Source: Microbacterium paraoxydans (GTDB taxonomy: Bacteria > Actinomycetota > Actinomycetes > Actinomycetales > Microbacteriaceae). From it: a stretch of 64,000 bases of DNA. The notes beneath the pieces are model-generated. The model ran no database searches. It worked only from the letters and a program-made list of their open reading frames with translations, and had not been told where the DNA came from. This document shows positions 1 to 7,906 of the stretch, piece by piece. The first letter of the stretch is position 1, and each line of letters begins with the position of its first letter. The stretch lies in the NCBI RefSeq assembly GCF_018224615.1, contig NZ_JAGTUK010000002.1:1-64000 (forward strand), in the 5' to 3' direction. A program made the position numbers and the translations under genes.

Positions 1-259
1 CCCGTGCCGCGGCCCGGCCGGCCGGCGTGGTGGCGCTCGCCGCGGCACGACCGGCGACGAACCGCCTCCGGATCTCCCCGGCGGCCGAGAGCTCCCCCCG
101 CGCGAACGCCCTGGTGCGGGCGACGGCGTCGCGCGGCCGGTCGTCGCCCGGGGCCTCGGCCTCGAACAGCGGCAGCGCGCGCTCGGCGCAGTCGGCGGCC
201 CACGCGGCGACGGTGCGCCGCTCGGCCTCGGTCATCCCCTGTGCCGTCCCCACCGTCAC
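1..259 (-). CDS. Partial immunity-like protein (Imm-5-like), cut by the window edge
   Basis: The minus strand is open from a GTG at 259 (or an ATG at 235) to the window edge, so only about the first 86 residues are present. The residues WAADCAERALPLFE followed by GDDRPRDAV and ARGEL resemble the N-terminus of a small all-alpha actinobacterial family usually named putative immunity protein (Imm-5-like, sometimes misnamed SbcC). Its biochemical role is not established. It is divergent from the MerR gene at 350, which suggests that regulator controls it. A 13-codon ORF starting at ATG 297 lies just upstream in another frame, and its TGA overlaps the GTG. That could be a coupled leader or an artefact. 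Family from memory; the start is uncertain. Confidence 0.55.
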   Translation of the reverse strand, partial: MTVGTAQGMTEAERRTVAAWAADCAERALPLFEAEAPGDDRPRDAVARTRAFARGELSAAGEIRRRFVAGRAAASATTPAGRAAAR

Positions 260-305
260 CGCCACTGGACGGCCTCGATGATCTCGTGCTTGTTCATGCT
301 TCAAT

Positions 306-322
306 GGTGCGGTTGACGCACC
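306..322. promoter_or_regulatory. Inverted repeat between divergent genes, candidate MerR operator
   Basis: GGTGCG and CGCACC form a perfect 6-bp inverted repeat around a 5-bp spacer (GTTGA), between the immunity-like gene and the MerR gene. MerR-family proteins bind such dyads between promoter elements. Binding by the adjacent MerR protein is inferred. Confidence 0.45.
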
Positions 323-349
323 TATGTGGACTTCGAGCCGAGGAACCCG

Positions 350-1126
350 ATGATCTCGCCGCATAACCGTCCAGAGGTGTTGCTGACCACTGCCGCGCTG
401 GGGCGCCGCGTCGGCTACTCACCGCAGCAGGTGCGCGACCTCGAACGGCTGGGCGTGCTGCCGCCCGCTCCGCGCGGAGCCAACGGGTACCGCCGCTACG
501 GTGCGCGGCACGAGACGGCGCTGCGGGCGTACCGGGAGCTGGCCACGGCGCTCGGACCCGTGCCCGCGCGACAGCTCATGCCCGAGCTGCTCCGGGGTCC
601 CGTGGCGCTCGCCGCGGCGCGCATCGACCGACTGCACGCCGACCTCGCCGCGGAGCGCGACCGCGTCACCGAGGCGCTGCGGGGACTGGAGGTGGCGCTG
701 TCCGAGGCCGACGACGTGTTCGCCGCGGCCGACGCGATGACCATCGCCGAGCTCGCCCCGGCCCTCGGCGTACGGCCGTCGGCCCTGCGGCACTGGGAGC
801 GCGAGGGGCTCGTGCACCCGGTGCGGGGCGCGGCCCCGGCGCGGTCGTACGGGGCGTCCGCGATCACGGAGGCCCGGATCGTCGCGGCGCTCCGGGCGGG
901 CGGGTACGGCATCCCGGTGATCGCGCGGATCCTCGCCCCGGTGCGCTCGCGCGGCGACGTCGCCGAGGTGCGGCAGCTGCTGGCCGCACGGCTGACCGAC
1001 CTGTCCGGTCGCAGCGTGGCCCTTCTCGGCGCATCCGGGCACCTGCACGCGCTGCTCGTCGACGGTGATTCTCCGCCGTCCGGCGGCAGGACGGCGTCGT
1101 CCGACCCCCGTAGGCTGGAGTCATGA
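350..1126 (+). CDS. MerR-family regulator with two HTH domains (TioE-like)
   Basis: This 258-residue protein carries two MerR-type winged helices. The first is at about residues 10-55 (LGRRVGYSPQQVRDLERLG, then GYRRYG) and the second at about 135-195 (MTIAELAPALGVRPSALRHW, then RSYGASAI). A helical segment that is probably a coiled coil joins them. Most MerR proteins have one such domain plus an effector domain; the duplicated form matches the TioE-like subgroup. There is no cysteine-rich metal site, so a metal sensor is unlikely. The start at 350 is preferred over ATG 326 because GAGGA lies a few bases upstream. The stop overlaps the next small gene. Target and ligand are unknown; the divergent neighbour is the likely target. 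Confidence 0.8.
   Translation: MISPHNRPEVLLTTAALGRRVGYSPQQVRDLERLGVLPPAPRGANGYRRYGARHETALRAYRELATALGPVPARQLMPELLRGPVALAAARIDRLHADLAAERDRVTEALRGLEVALSEADDVFAAADAMTIAELAPALGVRPSALRHWEREGLVHPVRGAAPARSYGASAITEARIVAALRAGGYGIPVIARILAPVRSRGDVAEVRQLLAARLTDLSGRSVALLGASGHLHALLVDGDSPPSGGRTASSDPRRLES
1111..1122 (+). promoter_or_regulatory. Leaderless-type -10 element (TAGGCT) for the small membrane gene
   Basis: TAGGCT ends exactly 6 bp before ATG 1123, inside the end of the MerR gene. That spacing fits a transcript starting at the A of the start codon. The same arrangement recurs before 45987 and 58701. No clear -35 element is visible. Confidence 0.4.
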
Positions 1127-1299
1127 CCAAGAACATCTGGACCGTCCTCGGCGTGATCCTGGCGATCGTGATCGCGTGGTGGATCGTGAGCGCCCTGTTC
1201 TCGGTGCTCTGGTTCATCGCCAAGCTCGCGATCGTCGCGGTCGTCGCCGTCGTGGTGTTCCTCGTGCTGCGGAACCTGTTCGCCCGCGACGCCGACTGA
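1123..1299 (+). CDS. Small two-helix membrane protein
   Basis: This is a 58-residue ORF beginning MTKNIWTVLGVILAIV and ending LRNLFARDAD. It has two hydrophobic segments (about residues 5-30 and 33-52) and a charged tail, so a two-helix membrane protein is likely. ATG 1123 overlaps the MerR stop (ATGA). GGAG lies only 2 bp before the ATG, too close to act as a ribosome site, while TAGGCT sits 6 bp upstream, so leaderless translation is likely. Codon use is strongly G/C-ending like its neighbours. Small proteins of this composition are common in Microbacteriaceae; no function is known. Confidence 0.7.
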   Translation: MTKNIWTVLGVILAIVIAWWIVSALFSVLWFIAKLAIVAVVAVVVFLVLRNLFARDAD

Positions 1300-1305
1300 C
1301 GCCGC

Positions 1306-2247
1306 TCAGCGCGGGAAGCGCAGCCCGATCAGCTCCTCCGAGAGCGCCCAGCTGCGCGCCGCGTCCTCGGTGCTGCGCAGCGGGCGGTACAGCGGCTGCG
1401 CGGCGGGGGCACCGCCCAGATGCCCGGGCCCGCTCGGCCCATACAGGCGCCCCGGTCGCGCGGACGGCGACGTCGCCGCGTACAGGGCGGGCAAGGCGGC
1501 GCTGTCCGGTGTGCCGACCACGAGCCCGCGCTGCGACAGCCAGCGGATCAGCCGCACCTCGCGGGTATCGCCGGAGCGGCCGAGCTCGGGGCGTGCCGCC
1601 AGCAGGCTCGTCGGTGCCACGCCCGGTTGGGACAGGTTCGACGTGAGGCCCCAGCCGAGCGCACGGCTGCGGCGATCCAGCTCGAGCCCGAACAGGCCGA
1701 ACGCGATCTTCGACCGCCGGTAGGCGCGCATGGCGTCGTAGGAGCGCTCGCTGTTCGGGTCGTCGAGGTCGAGCGCTCCGCGGGCGGCGGCCACGCTCAC
1801 CTGCGAGGTCACCCGTGCCTCGCCCGCCCGCAGCAGCGGCAGGAGGTGCGCGACCAGGGCGACGTGCCCCAGATGGTTGGTGCCGTACTGCAGTTCGAAC
1901 CCGTCGGCCGTGGTCTGCCTGGTCGGCGGCGTCATCACCCCCGCGTTGTTGATCAGCAGGTGCACCGGGCGACCGTCGGCGCGCATCGCCTCGCCGAACG
2001 CGGCGACCGAGTCCAGCGACGACAGGTCGAGCGGCAGCAGCTGGACCTCCGCGCCGGGGGCCGTCATGCGGATCGCCGCCGCTGCGGCTTCCCCCTTCGC
2101 CGGGTTGCGGACCGGGAGCACCACGTCGGCTCCGGCCACCGCCAGGCGCGTCGCGATACGCAGGCCGATCCCGTCGCTCCCGCCGGTGACGAGTGCGCGG
2201 CGGCCGGCGAGAGAGGGGATCGGGAGGTCGGGGGTGCGAGTGCTCAT
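1306..2247 (-). CDS. Short-chain dehydrogenase/reductase
   Basis: This 313-residue NAD(P)-dependent oxidoreductase has the Rossmann motif TGGSDGIG (about residues 19-26), NNAG (about 98-101) and the catalytic YRRSK, a YxxxK motif. The length matches SDRs related to retinol or protochlorophyllide reductases. The substrate cannot be read from sequence. The start at 2247 follows GGAG in a good position. It is divergent from an MmyB-type regulator at 2369, a very common actinobacterial pairing in which the regulator controls the SDR. Function class is certain; reaction unknown. Confidence 0.88.
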   Translation of the reverse strand: MSTRTPDLPIPSLAGRRALVTGGSDGIGLRIATRLAVAGADVVLPVRNPAKGEAAAAAIRMTAPGAEVQLLPLDLSSLDSVAAFGEAMRADGRPVHLLINNAGVMTPPTRQTTADGFELQYGTNHLGHVALVAHLLPLLRAGEARVTSQVSVAAARGALDLDDPNSERSYDAMRAYRRSKIAFGLFGLELDRRSRALGWGLTSNLSQPGVAPTSLLAARPELGRSGDTREVRLIRWLSQRGLVVGTPDSAALPALYAATSPSARPGRLYGPSGPGHLGGAPAAQPLYRPLRSTEDAARSWALSEELIGLRFPR

Positions 2248-2322
2248 GGTGCTCCTTCGTGTCGCCTCCAGCGTGCGGGCCGGCGTCCGCCGTAACCAGG
2301 ACTCCCCATGCAGTGGATGCGC

Positions 2323-2340
2323 CTCGCAGCGGGATGCGAG
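2323..2340. promoter_or_regulatory. Inverted repeat in the SDR/MmyB divergent promoter
   Basis: CTCGCA and TGCGAG are a perfect inverted repeat with a 6-bp spacer. They lie 29 bp before the regulator start and 76 bp before the SDR start. This is a candidate operator for the adjacent MmyB-like regulator. Confidence 0.4.
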
Positions 2341-2368
2341 GATCAGGGCAGCGGCGGGAGGAGCGGAC

Positions 2369-3214
2369 ATGGCGATCGACAGGGCGGCGCTCGCCGCGTT
2401 CCTGCGGCAGCGGCGCGACAGTCTGCAACCCGAGGATGTCGGGCTCTCCCGCGGGGCGAGACGGCGTACGGAGGGACTGCGGCGCGAGGAGGTCGCGGCG
2501 CTCAGCCACATGTCGGCCGACTACTACGCGCGTCTCGAGCGCGGCGACGGGCCGTTGCCCTCGGAGCAGATGCTCGCCGCGATCGCGCAGGGTCTGCACC
2601 TCACGGTCGCCGAGCGCGACCACCTGTTCCGCCTCGCCGGTCATCAGCCGCCGTCGCGCGGCGGCGAGAACGACCACGTCAGCCCCGGCATGCTGCGCAT
2701 CCTCGACCGCCTGAACGACACGCCGGCCGAGATCGTGAGCGAGCTCGGCGAGACGCTGCGGCAGACCCCGCTCGGGGTGGCGCTCACGGGCGAGACGGCG
2801 CAGCTCTCCGGGATGGAGCGGAGCCTGGCGTACCGGTGGTTCACCGACCCGTCCGCGCGCGAGCTGTATGCGCCCGACGAGCATCCGTTCCTGTCGCGGC
2901 TGTGGGCTTCGGGGCTGCGCGAGGTCGTGGCACGCCGGGGAACGCCGTCGCGGGCGTCGCGCATCGCGGAGTCGCTGCACGCCCGCAGCGCGGAGTTCCG
3001 GGAGGTGTGGGACCGGCAGGAGATCGGGCTGCAGCCGCGCGAGACGAAGCACTTCGTGCACCCGAGCGTCGGCGCCCTCGAGCTCACCTGCCAGAGCCTG
3101 ATCGATCCGGAGCAGTCGCACTTCCTGCTCGTCTACACCGCGACGCCGGGGTCGGAGAGCCACGAGAAGCTGCGGTTGCTGGCGACGCTCGCCCCGCGGC
3201 CCCTCCTCGCCTGA
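2369..3214 (+). CDS. MmyB-like helix-turn-helix transcriptional regulator
   Basis: This 281-residue protein has an N-terminal XRE-type HTH (about residues 5-80, with [20 protein letters not shown]) and a C-terminal ligand-binding region of the MmyB/MLTR type. Members of this family bind hydrophobic ligands such as fatty acids and commonly control an adjacent divergent SDR gene, as found here. The start at 2369 is supported by GGAGG upstream; longer readings of this frame run into SDR promoter sequence and lack family similarity. It probably controls the SDR and itself from the 121-bp intergenic region. The ligand is unknown. Confidence 0.85.
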   Translation: MAIDRAALAAFLRQRRDSLQPEDVGLSRGARRRTEGLRREEVAALSHMSADYYARLERGDGPLPSEQMLAAIAQGLHLTVAERDHLFRLAGHQPPSRGGENDHVSPGMLRILDRLNDTPAEIVSELGETLRQTPLGVALTGETAQLSGMERSLAYRWFTDPSARELYAPDEHPFLSRLWASGLREVVARRGTPSRASRIAESLHARSAEFREVWDRQEIGLQPRETKHFVHPSVGALELTCQSLIDPEQSHFLLVYTATPGSESHEKLRLLATLAPRPLLA

Positions 3215-3249
3215 CGCACCCCCGGGCGTCCGGGCATCGTGGGCGCGAC

Positions 3250-4641
3250 TCAGGCGCGGGCGGCGGCCCCCACGCGGTAGCGCGCTGCGCGGTGGGTGTC
3301 CTGCACGCGGTCGCCCTTGCCGTGGAGCTTGTGGCGCAGCGTGCCCGGTGTGTACTCCTCGGGGTAGACGCCGCGCTCGCGCAGCACCGGGATCACGTGG
3401 TCGATCACGTCCTGCCACGTGCCGGGGGTCACCGCGTAGGCGAGGTTGAAGCCGTCGATGTCGGTCTGCTCCACCCACGACTGCAGCTCGTCGGCGATCT
3501 CCTCGCCGGAGCCGACGACGGTGGGTCCGAGTCCGCCGATCGCGTTGTGCCGCCCGAAGTCGCCCACGGTCCACTCGCGCCCCAGGTCGGCCTCCTCCTT
3601 CAGGTGCTGCAGCACCGACTGGATGGCGTTCGACTCCACGTTGCCGACCGGCTCGTCCTCGTCGTACTGCGACAGGTCGACGCCCATCCACCCCGACATG
3701 AACGTGAGCGCCCCCTCCGGGCTCGCGTACGACAGGTACTCGGCGTGCTTCGCGGTCGCCTCCTCGCTGGTCGCGGCCGTGATGACCGTGAGCAGCGTGT
3801 AGATGCGGGCGTCGTAGCGGTCGCGGCCCGCGGCCTCCAGGGCGTCGCGGATGCGCTTCACCGTGCCGGCGAGCACCTCCTTCGACGGGGCGGCGACGAA
3901 GATCGCCTCCGCGTTCTCTGCCGCGAACCGCACTCCGCGGGGGCTCGCGCCGGCCTGGTAGATCACGGGGGTGCGCTGCGGCGACGGTTCCGAGATGTGG
4001 ATGCCCGGCACCCGGAAGTGCTTCCCCTCGTGGCCGATCGGGTGCACCTTGGCGGGGTCGGTGAAGATGCCGCGCTCACGGTCCTCCACCACGGCGTCGT
4101 CCTCCCACGACCCCTCCCACAGCTTGTACAGCACCTCGACGTACTCGTCGGCATGGTCGTAGCGGTCGTCGTGACCGAGCTGGTCCTCCTGGCCCATGTT
4201 GCGCGCGGCGCTGGGCAGGTAGCCCGTCACGACGTTCCACCCGACGCGACCCTGCGTCAGATGGTCGAGCGTGCTGAGGCGGCGTGCGAACGGGTAGGGG
4301 TGCTCGAACGCGGTACCGGCGGTGATGCCGAAGCCGAGGTGCTCGGTGACCGCGGCCATCGCGCTCACCAGCAGGATCGGGTCGTTCACGGGAACCTGGG
4401 CGCCGTTGCGGATGGCCGCCTCGTTCGTGCCGCCGTACACGTCGTAGGTGCCGAGCACGTCGGCGATGAAGATGCCGTCGAACGTCGCGCTCTCCAGCAG
4501 CTTCGCCAGGTCGGTCCAGTACGAGAGGGTGTTGTACTGCCGCGAGCGGTCGTCGGGGTGCCGCCACAGCCCGGACGACTGGTGGGCGACGCAGTTCATG
4601 TCGAAGGCGTTGAAGCGGATCTGTCGGGTCATGCGACCCAT
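3250..4641 (-). CDS. FMN-dependent monooxygenase of the NtaA/SnaA/DszA family
   Basis: This is a luciferase-like TIM-barrel flavin monooxygenase of about 463 residues that uses reduced FMN supplied by a separate reductase. Visible family features are an N-terminus NAFDMNCVAHQSSGLWRHP, then GWNVVTGYLPSAARNMG (the VT of a conserved active-site strand) and YQAGASPRG. Relatives oxidise nitrilotriacetate, EDTA or dibenzothiophene sulfone, so a sulfonated or chelating substrate is possible but unproven. No reductase or transporter lies beside it. The start may be ATG 4641 or ATG 4632; neither has a strong ribosome site. The frame is open further to 4692, but that extension lacks family similarity. 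Confidence 0.85.
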   Translation of the reverse strand: MGRMTRQIRFNAFDMNCVAHQSSGLWRHPDDRSRQYNTLSYWTDLAKLLESATFDGIFIADVLGTYDVYGGTNEAAIRNGAQVPVNDPILLVSAMAAVTEHLGFGITAGTAFEHPYPFARRLSTLDHLTQGRVGWNVVTGYLPSAARNMGQEDQLGHDDRYDHADEYVEVLYKLWEGSWEDDAVVEDRERGIFTDPAKVHPIGHEGKHFRVPGIHISEPSPQRTPVIYQAGASPRGVRFAAENAEAIFVAAPSKEVLAGTVKRIRDALEAAGRDRYDARIYTLLTVITAATSEEATAKHAEYLSYASPEGALTFMSGWMGVDLSQYDEDEPVGNVESNAIQSVLQHLKEEADLGREWTVGDFGRHNAIGGLGPTVVGSGEEIADELQSWVEQTDIDGFNLAYAVTPGTWQDVIDHVIPVLRERGVYPEEYTPGTLRHKLHGKGDRVQDTHRAARYRVGAAARA

Positions 4642-4737
4642 GAAACGCGAACCGCCGTGCCGTGGTCGAGCGCCGCCGACACGCACCGACACATTCGCGA
4701 GAGCGGCGGTCAGGCTCAGCGCTCGTAGACGTCTCGG

Positions 4738-5445
4738 TCAGGCGTCGTCGTCGGGGCGGCGGGGGCTCGGATCGGGCGGGAGGATCTCGATCGGCGCGGC
4801 CTCACGCCGCTGCGCCCGCCACCAGATCACGAAGCCGATCGCGGTGAACACCCCGTAGAACAGGTACATCACGCCGGTGGCGTAGTAGCCGGAGCTGAAC
4901 AGCAGCGGCACGCCGACCACGTCGACCGCGATCCAGATCAGCCAGAACTCCGTCCAGCCCTTCGCCATGCCGTAGGTCGCGAGCAGCGAGCCCACGAACG
5001 TCCACGCGTCGGCCCACACCGGCTCCCACGAGCCCAGCGCGCGGAACACCGGCGTGAGGGCGACCGTGCCCACGATCAGCACCAGCACGAGCCCCACGCG
5101 CGCCCCTGCCGGAGCCCACCGCGGCACGATGCGACCGCCGTCGGCGTGGCGCCAGCGGACCCAGCCGTACACCGCGACCGCGATGAACATGAGCTGCCGG
5201 CCGGCCTGGCCCAGCAGGTGGGGGAGCGACGGGTCGGGGCTGAGCGCCGAGCCGAGGAACACCGTCAGCAGCAGCAGATTGCCGACGATGCCGACCGGCC
5301 ACGCCCACACCTTGCGACGCATGCCGCCCAGCGCGCTGGCCAGGCCGAACGCGTTGCCGACCACCTCCCGCACCAGCAGGGTCTGCCCGCCCGGCAGCAC
5401 CCACTGCGACGAGAACACCTCGACGAGCCACTGCAGCGGGTCCAT
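4738..5445 (-). CDS. pnuC: PnuC nicotinamide riboside transporter
   Basis: This 235-residue integral membrane protein has about seven hydrophobic segments. Family features include the segment VVGNAFGLASALGGMRRKVWAW and the later WTFVGSLLATYGMAKGW and WIAVDVVGVPL. PnuC proteins import nicotinamide riboside by facilitated diffusion, trapped by phosphorylation to feed NAD synthesis. It starts 4 bp after the stop of the upstream acetyltransferase gene, so the two are probably one transcript. No NAD-responsive regulator or riboswitch was recognised upstream. The C-terminus is acidic and proline-rich. The family call is firm. Confidence 0.9.
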   Translation of the reverse strand: MDPLQWLVEVFSSQWVLPGGQTLLVREVVGNAFGLASALGGMRRKVWAWPVGIVGNLLLLTVFLGSALSPDPSLPHLLGQAGRQLMFIAVAVYGWVRWRHADGGRIVPRWAPAGARVGLVLVLIVGTVALTPVFRALGSWEPVWADAWTFVGSLLATYGMAKGWTEFWLIWIAVDVVGVPLLFSSGYYATGVMYLFYGVFTAIGFVIWWRAQRREAAPIEILPPDPSPRRPDDDA

Positions 5446-5449
5446 CGGC

Positions 5450-5989
5450 TCAGGGCTTCGTCGCGAGAGGGGCGTCGGGGGCGGGGCGGTCGTCGAGCGT
5501 GAGCTGCAGCATGCTCAGGTCGAGCCAGCGGCCGAACTTCGCCCCCACCTGCGGCATGCGTCCGACCTCGCGGAACCCCAGCTTCTCGTGCAGCGCGATC
5601 GAGGCCGCGTTGCCGCTCTCCACACCGCCCATCATCACGTGCACGCCGGCGGCCCTGGCCCGGGCGATGAGCTCGCGCAGGAGCGTGTGGCCGATGCCGC
5701 GGCCGCGCTGATCGCCGCGCACGTACACGGAGTGCTCGACCGTGAGGCGGTAGCCGCTGTGCGGGCGCCACTGGGCGTACGACGCGTAGCCGAGCACCCC
5801 GGACTCGTCGACCGCCACGATCACGGGGTAGCCGCGGGACACGCGGTCGGCGAGCCAGGCTTCGCGGTCGGCGCGATCGACCGCCACCTCGTTCCAGATG
5901 GCCGTGGTGTGCACCACCGCGTCGTTGTGGATCTCGGTGATCGTGTCGAGGTCGGCGTCCTCGGCATCCCTGAGGTGCACGGCTGTCAT
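5450..5989 (-). CDS. GNAT acetyltransferase, phosphinothricin-acetyltransferase-like
   Basis: This is a 179-residue GNAT-fold enzyme. The acetyl-CoA pyrophosphate loop is visible as DQRGRGIGHTLL (about residues 98-109), and the C-terminal SIALHEKLGFREVGRM is typical of the Pat/Bar/MddA group, which acetylates phosphinothricin, methionine sulfoximine or similar amino-acid analogues. The start at 5989 has AGGAGA upstream. It lies directly upstream of pnuC with a 4-bp gap. The natural substrate is unknown. Confidence 0.85.
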   Translation of the reverse strand: MTAVHLRDAEDADLDTITEIHNDAVVHTTAIWNEVAVDRADREAWLADRVSRGYPVIVAVDESGVLGYASYAQWRPHSGYRLTVEHSVYVRGDQRGRGIGHTLLRELIARARAAGVHVMMGGVESGNAASIALHEKLGFREVGRMPQVGAKFGRWLDLSMLQLTLDDRPAPDAPLATKP

Positions 5990-6086
5990 CGGGTCTCCTG
6001 CGTCTGCGCTTCGGGTGCGCATCGCCGACGCTAGCAGGACGCGACGGGGCGGTCGCGCATCCGCGTGGTCCGCCGCGCCCCGGCGG

Positions 6087-7004
6087 TCAGGCGTGGACGT
6101 CGGCGGGCGAGGTCTCGCCCTCGTGGAAGCTCGGCTTCCGGCCGAAGAGCTTCGCGATGCCGAGCACCACGCCGACGATGACCAGCCCGAGCACCAGCCC
6201 GGCGATCGCGGAGATGATCGTGTCGACGATCCACACCACGACCCCGCCCAGCGGCTCGAGCGCATGCTCGACCGCGTGCAGCAGATCAGCGGGGGCGTGC
6301 AGCCCGACTTCGCCCAGGTTGATCAGCACCAGGTGGCCACCCACCCACAGCATCGCGACCGTGCCGAGCACGCTGATGAAACGGAACACCGCGGGCATCG
6401 ACCGCACGATCCTGGTGCCCGTGTGCCGCACGCGCTGCACCGGGTTCTTCGCCATCTTCAGGCCGATGTCGTCGATCTTCACCAGCAGCGCGACCACGCC
6501 GTAGACCGCGACGGTCATGAGCAGGGCGATCACCGCGAGGATCGCCAGCGTCGACCACACGTCGAGCCCCTTGTCGAGGCTGGCGAGCGAGATGAGCATG
6601 ATCTCGGTCGAGAGGATGAGGTCGGTGCGGACGGCGCCGAGCACGAGCTTCCGCTCGTCGCGGGCGCCTTCGTCGGCGTGGCCGTGGTGCACCCCGAACC
6701 ACTCGAGCACCTTCTCGGCGCCCTCGAAGCACAGGTACGAGCCGCCGACGATCAGCAGGTACGGCAGCACCCAGGGCGCGAACGCCGTGAGCAGCAGCGC
6801 GATCGGGATGATGATGACGAACTTGTTCACCAGCGAGCCGAGCGCGATCTTCCCGACCACCGGCAGCTCGCGCGCCGGCGTGAGACCCTGCACGTACTGC
6901 GGGGTGACGGCGGCGTCATCGATCACGACGCCGGCGGCCTTCGCGGAGGCCTTCATGGCCGCGCTCAGGATGTCGTCGACGACGGCGAGCAGTCCTACGG
7001 ACAT
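6087..7004 (-). CDS. DUF808 (YedI-like) membrane protein
   Basis: This 305-residue protein matches the DUF808/YedI family along its length. It has an N-terminus SVGLLAVVDDILSAAMKAS, the hallmark GGSYLCFEGAEKVLEWF, a charged loop, then four to five hydrophobic segments and TIISAIAGLVLGLVIVG near the end. It is an inner-membrane protein without a known function. The start at 7004 has AGAGGA upstream. Both neighbours read the same way but the gaps are 50-100 bp, so it is probably transcribed alone. Confidence 0.85.
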   Translation of the reverse strand: MSVGLLAVVDDILSAAMKASAKAAGVVIDDAAVTPQYVQGLTPARELPVVGKIALGSLVNKFVIIIPIALLLTAFAPWVLPYLLIVGGSYLCFEGAEKVLEWFGVHHGHADEGARDERKLVLGAVRTDLILSTEIMLISLASLDKGLDVWSTLAILAVIALLMTVAVYGVVALLVKIDDIGLKMAKNPVQRVRHTGTRIVRSMPAVFRFISVLGTVAMLWVGGHLVLINLGEVGLHAPADLLHAVEHALEPLGGVVVWIVDTIISAIAGLVLGLVIVGVVLGIAKLFGRKPSFHEGETSPADVHA

Positions 7005-7054
7005 GGGAGTCCTCTTTCCGGTGGGGGGAAGGTCAGACTACCGACTCGGCGGGG

Positions 7055-7777
7055 TCAGGACCGCGCATCCTCCGCCGTCGCCAGCACGCGCTGCAGCGGC
7101 TGGTAGTGCTCGACGACCGCCTGACGGTAGCGCTCGACGTCGCCCGCCCGGGCCGCGGCGAGCATGTCGCCGTGCGCCTTCGCGGTCTGGGTGATGTCGT
7201 CCGGCTGGGCGATCCCCAGCTGGGGCAGCACCGCGGTGTGCACGTCCCAGAACGCGCCGACCAGCTGTCCGACCAGGCGGTTGTCGATCGCACCGAACAG
7301 CCGCGTGTGGAAGGCCCTGTCCTCCTCGAGGAAGTACTCGCCGCGCTCGGCCTTGTCGACCATCTCGGCCACGAGCTCGTCGAGCTGCGTGTCGGCCTGC
7401 TCCTGGGCGGCGGCGACCACGCGCTCCGCCATCGACAGGTCGAGCGCGAGCCGCACCTCGACCACTTCGCGCAACGCCTGCAGCGACCCCTCCGGCGACA
7501 GCACGCCGCGGAACACCAGTGCCTCCACCATGGGGTCGAGCGACATCGGCCCGACGTAGGTGCCGTGGCCGTGCCGCACGTCGACGATGTCGAGCGTGGA
7601 GAGGGTGCGGATGGCCTCGCGCACGGAGGACCGGGAGACGTCGAGCTCTTCGCACAGCTCGGCCTCGGTGGGCAGCGGGTCGCCGGGGGTCAGGCCGCGG
7701 GTGAGGATGAGCTGCTTGATCTGGTCGGCCGTCGTGGCACGGCGCATGCGCGATGCCCTCCCCGTGGTGGACTTCAT
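7055..7777 (-). CDS. GntR-family regulator, FadR/FCD subgroup (probable regulator of the nan-like operon)
   Basis: This 240-residue protein has an N-terminal GntR winged helix (about residues 15-75; PLPTEAELCEELDVSRSSVR is diagnostic) and a C-terminal FCD helical effector domain with metal-binding-type residues (FHTRLF and the later AHGDMLAA). FCD regulators are usually repressors relieved by a sugar acid or similar ligand. It is divergent from the amino-sugar operon at 7907, and a perfect palindrome (GACATC-A-GATGTC) lies at that promoter, so it is the likely repressor there. The start at 7777 has AGGAGAAGG upstream. It is analogous in role to NanR, but the ligand is not proven. Confidence 0.85.
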   Translation of the reverse strand: MKSTTGRASRMRRATTADQIKQLILTRGLTPGDPLPTEAELCEELDVSRSSVREAIRTLSTLDIVDVRHGHGTYVGPMSLDPMVEALVFRGVLSPEGSLQALREVVEVRLALDLSMAERVVAAAQEQADTQLDELVAEMVDKAERGEYFLEEDRAFHTRLFGAIDNRLVGQLVGAFWDVHTAVLPQLGIAQPDDITQTAKAHGDMLAAARAGDVERYRQAVVEHYQPLQRVLATAEDARS

Positions 7778-7824
7778 GGGGCCCCTTCTCCTGCCTGGCG
7801 GAAAACGCTCCGATCATCTCACTC

Positions 7825-7854
7825 TTGTGATCCGGTCGAACGTGTGTTTAGAGT
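7825..7854 (+). promoter_or_regulatory. Promoter of the nan-like operon
   Basis: TTGTGA (7825-7830) and TAGAGT (7849-7854) are separated by 18 bp and lie just upstream of the palindrome at 7861. The spacing fits a sigma-70 type promoter whose start site would fall inside the operator. Confidence 0.5.
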
Positions 7855-7860
7855 ACATCA

Positions 7861-7873
7861 GACATCAGATGTC
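7861..7873. promoter_or_regulatory. Candidate FCD-regulator operator (GACATC-A-GATGTC)
   Basis: This is a perfect 6-1-6 palindrome placed at the expected transcription start of the operon, 33 bp before the lipoprotein gene. A partial extra half-site (AGATGTC) follows at about 7879. Palindromes of this size are typical for FadR-type dimers. A related copy lies at 49134, upstream of the fucosidase gene. Confidence 0.6.
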
Positions 7874-7906
7874 CTCAAGATGTCCCCCCTTCACCCTGGA
7901 GCACAC

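Noticed and set aside
326..349. MerR gene starting at ATG 326
   Set aside because: The eight extra residues match no family N-terminus and GAGGA is correctly placed only for ATG 350.
1214..3691. Long minus-strand frame across the SDR and MmyB genes
   Set aside because: Arg-rich shadow frame crossing two well-supported genes on opposite strands. No motif.
2308..4728. Long plus-strand frame opposite the flavin monooxygenase
   Set aside because: The opposite strand carries a full-length recognised enzyme; this frame has low-complexity Arg/Ala/Val composition.
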